Part shown: piece by piece, positions 57,251 through 64,000 of the stretch | Layout: each line of letters starts with the position of its first letter | Numbering within the stretch: position 1 is the first letter of the stretch | Assembly: GCF_030272615.1 (NCBI RefSeq) | Contig: NC_081408.1 | Location: 768,763,336 to 768,827,335, forward strand | Length of the DNA stretch: 64,000 bases | Direction of reading: 5' to 3' | Source of the DNA: Cryptomeria japonica | Taxonomy: Eukaryota; Streptophyta; Pinopsida; Cupressales; Cupressaceae | Notes under the pieces: model-generated | Seen by the model: the letters and a program-made list of their open reading frames with translations, nothing else | The model's database searches: none | What the model was told of the DNA's origin: nothing | Translations under genes and position numbers: made by a program

Positions 57251-58118
57251 ACATTGTTTATGTCATCAGATGGTTCTATGTGTACTAATTACTAAGGGGC
57301 AAAAGCACAAAACTATGTCACGTTTTAGGCCAACTTATCAACGCAAGTGAATTTAAGTAATTTGCACAAAAAATTAATTTTAGTCAAACATCTAGTCTAC
57401 AAAGATGCATTATAGTTATCTTATACATGGACCACAACTTTTACAGATGGAATTGTCTACTAAATATATATTTTATACCACTTTGGGTCTAATTAGCAAT
57501 ATTTGATTTTAAAAAAAAAAAAAACTGAATGTTTCAACAACTCCTACTCTTATAAATAATTTTTTTAAAATAAAAATAAAAATACCCTTTTATAGATCTA
57601 TAAGTGAATTTTCCAAAATATATATCTTTTAATGTTTTAATTAGTTTTTTCATTTTCTATTTTATTTTTATTGAAATTAGGTCATCAACACTAAAATGTA
57701 CGGTTGATATCTTGTAAAGGAAAAATACTAAAATTTATTTAAATTTTTTGAAAAAAATAAATTCACTAGACAAAAGAGTCTATGTCTAGATGATATTTTT
57801 TTTTTTCCAATTTGGATAAATAATTAAGAAAAAAGGTGACGCCAAATGGAAAGAATTATATTTCAGTACACACAACTTTTCAAATTAATTAAAAATATAT
57901 ATACATAAAAAATAGATTAAAAAAAAATTGCACTAAAGTTTCAAGTTATCAATATACACAAAAAAATTGAAGAGAAAAAGGTAAAATTTACTATATAAAG
58001 TGTGACGCCTGTGTAACTTCAATTTCAGTATTTTATTAGCAACTAAATTATAGTGTTTACTTTATAAGAAAATATATTCAAATAATTTTTTTAATTCCTT
58101 GAAAAATTACAAACATAA
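57251..58118. other. AT-rich interval
   Basis: Very AT-rich with long A and T runs. No gene or clear repeat unit. Confidence 0.6.
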
Positions 58119-58830
58119 TGTAGACACATAAAAAATTTCATTAATTTGTCCTCATTTAATTTCAAATTTCTTTGAACATCGGGCGAATCCTTATTATTAC
58201 ACTATTATTTCTCCATAATTCATTTTTCATAATTTCCATCTTTCATTATATTATTATTAATATCTTAGATCATTTATCTAAATTTTTTAAATAAAACATT
58301 ATATCATATTCATTTATACGCATTCACACATTCACTTTATATACATTTCTTTATTTATTTAATAAAACCCTTTAATATCCCCTCCTACCACTTACCATTT
58401 CCCATTTACCACTCATCTTCCCTATACCACTCATCTTGCATCATCCCATATTCATCCCACAACATGAACTCGCCTAGAGAAAATCTATTTAAACAAGGCT
58501 CCCTCTCTTATTTGGGTATCTCATCTTTATGTGCCAAACTCATGTCAATTTGCATTCTTCATCGTCTTTGCATTTTGTTTTCTTTAGCTTCCTTTGCATT
58601 AATCATTTTGAATCTCCAAAAACCATAGCTTCTTATGTGTGCTTTTGAGAATAATATTATCTACATAAGATCTTGGTTTAAGGAGTGCAAAGGAGTAGAT
58701 TGTATGACATGCATGTGTGTTTCTAGTTTAGATTTCAATTTGCATGTGTTTGTTTTGACAGTAAAAACTCCATTGTTGGATGTTGGAAGTTTTGAGTCTT
58801 TGATTCAAACCATTTCCCTCATCTACACAT
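58119..58830 (+). mobile_element. Gypsy LTR-like fragment
   Basis: Begins TGTAGACACATAAAAAATTTC, the opening shared by the gypsy LTRs of this window. It continues with the AT-rich then CT-rich composition of those LTRs. No polypurine tract precedes it and no primer site was found, so it is probably a solo or truncated LTR; the right limit is uncertain. Confidence 0.45.
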
Positions 58831-59399
58831 AAAATACACAAAAACCATAGATTTTATTAGTTTACATCATTTCAAAATACAAAACATATATTTCACTTTC
58901 TATTGATTCAATTTAAAAAGTTGAATCAGCATTGGCCATTTCCTTTATAAAAGTATGACACGGCTTTGTACTTTTACCCTAAGTTTAGTAATCTTCATCT
59001 GCATGAAGAGATGTGGTATCCTTCCTTGAGCTAGACAAACAACTTGCAATGTGGTCACCATTAATGCATTCTCCATTCTCTTTCAACCTACCCTGAAAAT
59101 ATTGATAACCACCTCACTTAAATTCATCATCATCAACATCTATGTATCAGATTTTCTCTTCGACCACCAAGAAGCCACATGTCTTCATATTCGGTGTCCA
59201 AAACACTCAGTCAACGTCGATCAACAACCACATGGGCCTCTGTGTCTATCAAAATGCACCCATGGTGTCAAAATCTCCTCCATCGATGTCTAAATCACTT
59301 GGTCAAACTTGGTCAACTACCACCTAGACCCCTGAGCTTATTGGGTCACCAACGTGTTAACTAAATCACCTCTAACAGTCACAAATACCTTAAATCCTT

Positions 59400-60320
59400 T
59401 CGCGTTCTCTGCATCGCATGTATACTTGCGAGATGGCGGGAGCCACTCTCTTTTTTCCCTTCATTTCCCTGCATTGTCATTCGCATGCCCATTTTACCCG
59501 TGCGGGGTAAACTTCAATGAAGTTCTTCCTTTGTGCTCTTGATGCGAGATAGTGGGGATCAAGTGTACACTCTTCGCTTTTGTTACTCTTTTGTTTCCTT
59601 GCGAGGTCTTCTTACTTCGATTTTACTCCTCGCAAGATGGCGGGATGCCACATCTTCTTCCTTCTAACTTACCCTGCAAGATCATTACACATTCATCTTG
59701 AATGGTGTGGGATAGCAAGATACCTCATCACGTCTTCCTTCTAGATGCCCCGCACGCACCTTTTCCATCACCCTCTATTATTGTGGGATGGTGGGATGCA
59801 AGCCCGAACATCCTGATTATTACCCCGCACAACCTTTTCCTTTATGTCATCACTACTTTGGGATAGTACGAAAATACTACTCCCCTTACTCTTGCTTCCC
59901 CCAAACCACTCTTTGTATAGACTTTTAACCCTTACAGGGTGGAGGGATGTTTCTTCCCTCTTGGTTCTCAACATCGCGAGATAGCGGGAAACATCTATCC
60001 CTTCTCCTTGTTAGCCTGCATGGTCATATCACTCTAACATTCTACGGTGTGGGGTAGCAAGGTTGACCTTTAACCTCATAACTAAGTTTCCCCGAATGTT
60101 ATTTTCTCTTCACCCAAACATACCACGGGATGGTGGGGAACTCTGTTTGCCTTGCTTTAATGTTATCCCACAGTGTCATTTTTCTTCCATCTTTTATGTT
60201 GCGGGGTGGCAGGGCGATTAACCTCCCATGTTCTTGACATCATCTGTCACAGTTCATTGTTACCCCACATGGTCACTAATCTTCAATCATTCATGTTGCG
60301 GGATAGCAGAGGCCACATAA
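59400..60320. repeat. Degenerate tandem field with GCGGGATGGCGGGA and ACCCCGCA cores
   Basis: About eleven units of roughly 75-90 bp. Each has a core such as GCGAGATGGCGGGA, TGTGGGATGGTGGGATG or GCGGGGTGGCAGGG, alternating with its rough complement (TTACCCCGCACAAC, TTACCCCACATGGTCA). The spacing is irregular and the units strongly diverged. No gene. Confidence 0.7.
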
Positions 60321-60339
60321 CCATCATGTTATTGACTTT

Positions 60340-60780
60340 CCTATCACAATTTTGCAACTTCATAGGTAGCGATAACCTGCATGTTATGCACACTTCAAAC
60401 TGCGTGTTATTGACATCTCTGGTCACATAACCATCGTGTTATTGACATTTCAGTCACCTTCTGCGGTCTTGTAGATGGAGATAACCTACGTGTTATGCAC
60501 TCTACTTGTAACAGTTGTGTAACTGACACGACGTGTTATACATAACTATGACTGATGCTCCTCGTAACTTCATGCGACTAACATGGTGTGTTATACACAA
60601 CTGCAGGTTTACTTTTTCTGAGTCAGATCAGATTGCACAATGCCTTTACCAACTCAATAACAAATGACTTCTTCCTCCAATTTCCAGTCCTAATAGCACA
60701 TCCCATGTTTGCCTTCTATATCTCCATGTGTGACTAACACAATGTGTTATGCACATCTGCAAATTCACTTTTTCTCTGTG
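60340..60780. repeat. Degenerate repeats with GTGTTATGCAC core
   Basis: CATGTTATGCACA, CGTGTTATGCACT, CGTGTTATACATA, TGTGTTATACACA and TGTGTTATGCACA recur about every 60-110 bp, alternating with ACATAACCATC-TGTTATTGAC blocks. Confidence 0.7.
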
Positions 60781-61570
60781 GCACTTATCCTATCTGCATC
60801 TTGTGGTCTTTGACAAGATTCTTTTGTCGACTCCATGCTTGTTCAACTTACACAATTTTCTTGACCTCATCTCATCTGCAACCTAAAGCATGACCTTATT
60901 GATATCAATGGCAATACAATGGTCTCTTCTGCAATTTCATCAAATCAGCCCTGCACATACACATGTTGACATCAATGACAACTTCAATGCCAACAATCTC
61001 CCCCTTTGGAATTGATGTCAACACCAATCATCACTCTCCCCCATTGATAGCAATGGCAAAGGGGCATGGCAGCCTATAAAACTTCATTTGATTTTCAAAT
61101 TGACTACCAACCATGGATATCAATATGCTTCCCCTCAAGTCATTAATTCATTCTGCAGCAAACTTGTATTGTGTAACAAAAATACTTCTCCCCCTTTGAT
61201 TCATTTGTTGTGCCTGAGTATAATCCATATGATTGTGTACACCTCTATGTTGCATGCATGTTAGATGAACCATTATTATAATATAAAAGAAGTATAAATG
61301 TTGCTTATAAAATTTTCTTATCTCCCCCTTAGAAGTGCAAATGGCATGCTGGATGATCCTAAGAGAGTGACATGTATGTCTTTTAGCTTCTCCTAAATCA
61401 CAGAGCACCAAATTCTTACCAGTGCATGCATATAACACTTAAACTTCCTCATCAGTACTACCAATGAACCAAATACTCGCTCATATATCCACTCTGCCTC
61501 CACTTCATCATCTTCAACTATAAAAACTACCATCTCATCTTCTTCCCTTGTGCCTACGCATCTACAACAC
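60781..61570 (-). mobile_element. 3' end of a minus-strand copia element with several polypurine tracts
   Basis: The tract AAAGGGGGAGAT (60996-61008, minus strand) is followed by TGTTGGCATTGAAG, the opening of a copia LTR like TGTTGGATATC at 6466 and 12318. Three further purine tracts of the same type lie upstream on that strand, near 61032, 61185 and 61322. Long copia elements of the SIRE type often carry such a run. The LTR then extends left into the repeat fields at 60.8-59.4 kb. Confidence 0.6.
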
Positions 61571-61584
61571 CTACTATCAATGTG

Positions 61585-62880
61585 CTATGGTGTCCTAAGG
61601 GGTCATATGGGGTCCTAAAGGGTCACACATGTGTTAAAACACATGTGTGGCCCCTTAGGACCCCATATGACCCCATATGACCCCTTAGGACACTATATGA
61701 ATGGGTGATTTGGTGTCTTAAGAGGTATGTTGTACCTACTAGGACTTTAAAAGAGGTCATATGGGGTCCTAAGGGGTCACACATGTGTGTCCCCTTAGTA
61801 CCCCATATGACCCCTTAGGACACTATATGACCCTATGGGGACATATGGTGTCCTATGGGGTATGTTGTACCTACTAGGACTTTAAAAAGGGTCATATGGG
61901 GTCCTAAGGGGTCACACATGTTGTAGAACACATTTGTGGCCCCTTAGGGTCCCATTTGATCCTTTAGGACACCATATGACCCTACAGTGTCCTAAGGAGC
62001 TATATGGGGTCCTAAGGGGTCACACATGTGTGGCCCCTTGGGACCCCATATGACCCCTTACGATACTATATGACCCTATGGGATCATATGGTGTCCTAAG
62101 GGGTATGTTGTACCTACTAGAACTTTAAAAGGGTCATATGGGCTCCTAAGGGTCACACATGTGTGATCCCATATGACCCCATATGACATTATATGACCCT
62201 ATGGGGTCATTTGGTATCCTAAGAGGTATGTTGTACCTACTAGTACTTTAAAAGGTGTCATAACACGTGTGACCCCTTAGGACCCCATACGACCCCTTAT
62301 ATATGGTGTCCTAAAAGTTATGTTGCACCTACTAGGACATTAAAAGGGGTCATATGGGGTCCTAAGGGGTCACACGTGTTAAAACACATATGTGGCCCCT
62401 AAGGACCCCATATGACCCCTTAGGATGCTATATGATCCTATGGGATCATATGTTGTCCTAAGGGGTCATATGGTGTCGTTAGGAGTCATATGGGGTCCTA
62501 AGGGGACACGTGTTTTAACACATGTCTAGCCCCTTATGACCCTTAGGACCCCATATGAACCCTAATGACACCATATGACCCCTTATGATACTAGATAATC
62601 CTATGGGGTCATATGGGGTCAGTAGGGGTCTTAAGGAGTCATTAAAGGTCATAAGGGGTTGTTACAGACATAAGGGGCCTTAGGGTGTCGTATAGGGTCT
62701 TATGTTATACATGTTAGGATGTTGAAAGGGGTTAAAAGATGTTTTAGGATGTATTAAGGGGTCGTTCATGTCTTAATAACTCCTAGGATGTAATAAGGAG
62801 TTGTATGATGTCTTAAAAGGTCCTAGGATATACTAAGTTCTCCTAAGTGTCTTAAGAGGTCCTAGTATGTGCTAAGGGGT
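61585..62880. repeat. 20-bp-word array 3
   Basis: Third and longest field of CCTAAGGGGTCATATGG words and complements. It also has a higher-order unit of about 130-180 bp containing GGGGTCACACATGTGT palindromes and 'tatgttgtacctactaggac' followed by 'tttaaaa', seen about five times between 61720 and 62350. Confidence 0.9.
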
Positions 62881-62967
62881 CCAAGGATAACATTTTAACA
62901 TCTAATTGTATATGTGTACAATATTTATAAATAATCAACCATTAAATAATTTTAGAACTAATATATT

Positions 62968-62999
<32 letters not shown>

Positions 63000-63110
63000 A
63001 ATATTAAGCATTAAAAAACTAAAAAAATAATAAACTATACAAAATTATGAAAAAAAAACTAAAACATTAATATATTAACACTAATTTATTTGCCCCATTC
63101 TTCTCTTCGA
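62881..63110. other. AT-rich tract
   Basis: Poly-A and TA-rich sequence; no gene. Confidence 0.7.
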
Positions 63111-63174
63111 CCGCTAAACTCTAAGCCGGTTAGTCCAAAATGAAGCGAAAATCCTTTTTTGTAGGTTTTATGGC

Positions 63175-63251
63175 AAAGGGGTTCTGGCCGAAATGCCTTT
63201 GCCACGCCGGCGCCACGTGACTACCACACTGGTTCGACCAGAACCCTTTTG
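63175..63251. repeat. Imperfect inverted repeat (18-bp arms)
   Basis: AAAGGGGTTCTGGCCGAA at 63175-63192 and TTCGACCAGAACCCTTTT at 63234-63251 are reverse complements except for two positions, with a GC-rich 41-base loop. Confidence 0.7.
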
Positions 63252-63339
63252 GCCGGATCACACAGATTAGCTCTAAGTGCAACACAGAACCATACTTTTA
63301 CCCCTCACATTTTCAACTTTTAGAGCAATATTTATCATC

Positions 63340-64000
63340 TTCCTTGGTTTGACTTCCCTTGATCTACAAACTTTGCAGTGTGGCCAAATTTGTGCAGTTG
63401 TAGCACACCGTGTTCATCCCAAATAGAGGAATAAAGGAGCTTATGCTGAATTGATTTGTTCTCCTTCTCCAAACCATACTAGTGTGACCAGCTGATGGAA
63501 CCAATTAATTTCTTGACATTTTAGGAGCATTTTTAACTTTGTTCCATGGAGAAACTTGTCTTGCAGAATGACCATTATAGTTATTCATTACATTTTTGTT
63601 GTAGGAGGAGGTATAGGAGCCACCATTAGACTGATATGACTTTCTTCTACATTCCTAACTCTTATGACCAAGTTTATTACAATTATAACATACAATATTC
63701 CTATCACCTAGGACAAAAAAAACATTCTTGCTCTCGCATCTTGGAGCAGATCTATGCATAAATCTATCATTTGAAACTTTATACTCATATGCATCTTGAT
63801 TCCTCCTAGATCTATTTCTACATTCACTTACTCTATGTCCATAACCTTTGCAAGCAGAACAATAACCAGAGAGAGGAGAATTGTAACTTACAAATTTATT
63901 TTTCCAAATGTGTGGAGATCTTGCTAACTAGCTTGCTCCATTCTTTCTTCCTTTGTTGATGATCCTGGGATGTTCATTTGTTGTTGTCATATGTCCTGAA
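63340..64000 (-). pseudogene. Copia Gag with multiple CCHC zinc knuckles (right edge)
   Basis: Minus strand, entering from the right edge. Two complete knuckles: YCSACKGYGHRVSECR (about 63805-63865) and CYNCNKLGHKS-stop-EC (about 63635-63690). A third, CYNCTNLATLQS (about 63370-63405), is broken by a 1-nt deletion that replaces its His. Between them are basic spacers such as RNRSRRNQDAYEYKVSNDRF. Tandem knuckles with basic spacers are usual in Gag of SIRE-like copia elements, where they bind the RNA genome. The stop in the second knuckle is TAG, and another TAG lies near 63930. The rest of Gag is outside the window. Confidence 0.7.

Noticed and set aside
1-64000. tRNA, rRNA or organellar insertions
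   Set aside because: No cloverleaf with B-box, rRNA core or plastid/mitochondrial gene motif was noticed by eye; tRNAscan-SE and Infernal runs would settle this.

Overview
This window is typical intergenic DNA from a seed plant with a very large, repeat-filled nuclear genome. Long, old, nested LTR retrotransposons of plant lineages (Tat-like Ty3/gypsy, several Ty1/copia), a plant L1-type LINE remnant, a plant mobile domain (PMD) reading frame and long satellite-like arrays account for most of the 64 kb. A gymnosperm is plausible from the element mix and decay, but that is inference. I see no bacterial, organellar, CRISPR, rRNA or tRNA features.

Layout. 1-6260: a minus-strand Tat-like gypsy element (A) with gag and protease, lacking its RT-RNase H-integrase core, with its LTR at 5363-6260. 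6261-14257: an array of a 20-bp word (GGGGTCATATGGTGTCCTAA, in both orientations), split by a full-length but decayed Ty1/copia element at 6466-13743. 14258-15939: purine-rich, AT and short tandem sequence. 15940-20030: 5' LTR, leader and partial gag of another gypsy element (C). 20040-21675: unrecognised coding-like debris and a 488-bp tandem duplication. 22032-24878: a compact non-autonomous LTR retrotransposon (F) with a perfect target-site duplication.

26004-29563 is the only convincing host gene: a multi-exon, minus-strand KAP-family P-loop NTPase gene with good splice sites and consistent phases over its 3' two thirds, but no recognisable Walker A exon. 30827-43529 is the remains of a plus-strand Tat-like element (G). 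It is interrupted by a minus-strand solo LTR (31958-33375) and a minus-strand Ty1/copia element (33381-38285), and it carries an antisense PMD ORF (about 40980-42573) before its 3' LTR at 43530-44758. That LTR is followed by the primer site and leader of a third gypsy unit (B), whose pol-less, G-poor interior ends in an LTR at 50701-51661.

The right end holds a second 20-bp-word array, a 1.1-kb GA-rich tract, a 24-bp perfect hairpin, a LINE 3' fragment (54000-55180), minus-strand copia LTR/3' debris with two degenerate tandem-repeat fields, a solo-LTR-like gypsy fragment at 58119, a third array (61585-62880) and a minus-strand copia gag with CCHC zinc knuckles at the right edge.

There are no operons or pathways to describe; the relations between features are those of nested insertion and decay. 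The most interesting items are the KAP NTPase gene with its duplicated microexons, the antisense PMD ORF inside a gypsy element, and the repeated composite module array + purine tract + palindromic short tandem + shared 25-mer, seen at 13.7-15.8 kb and 51.7-53.8 kb.
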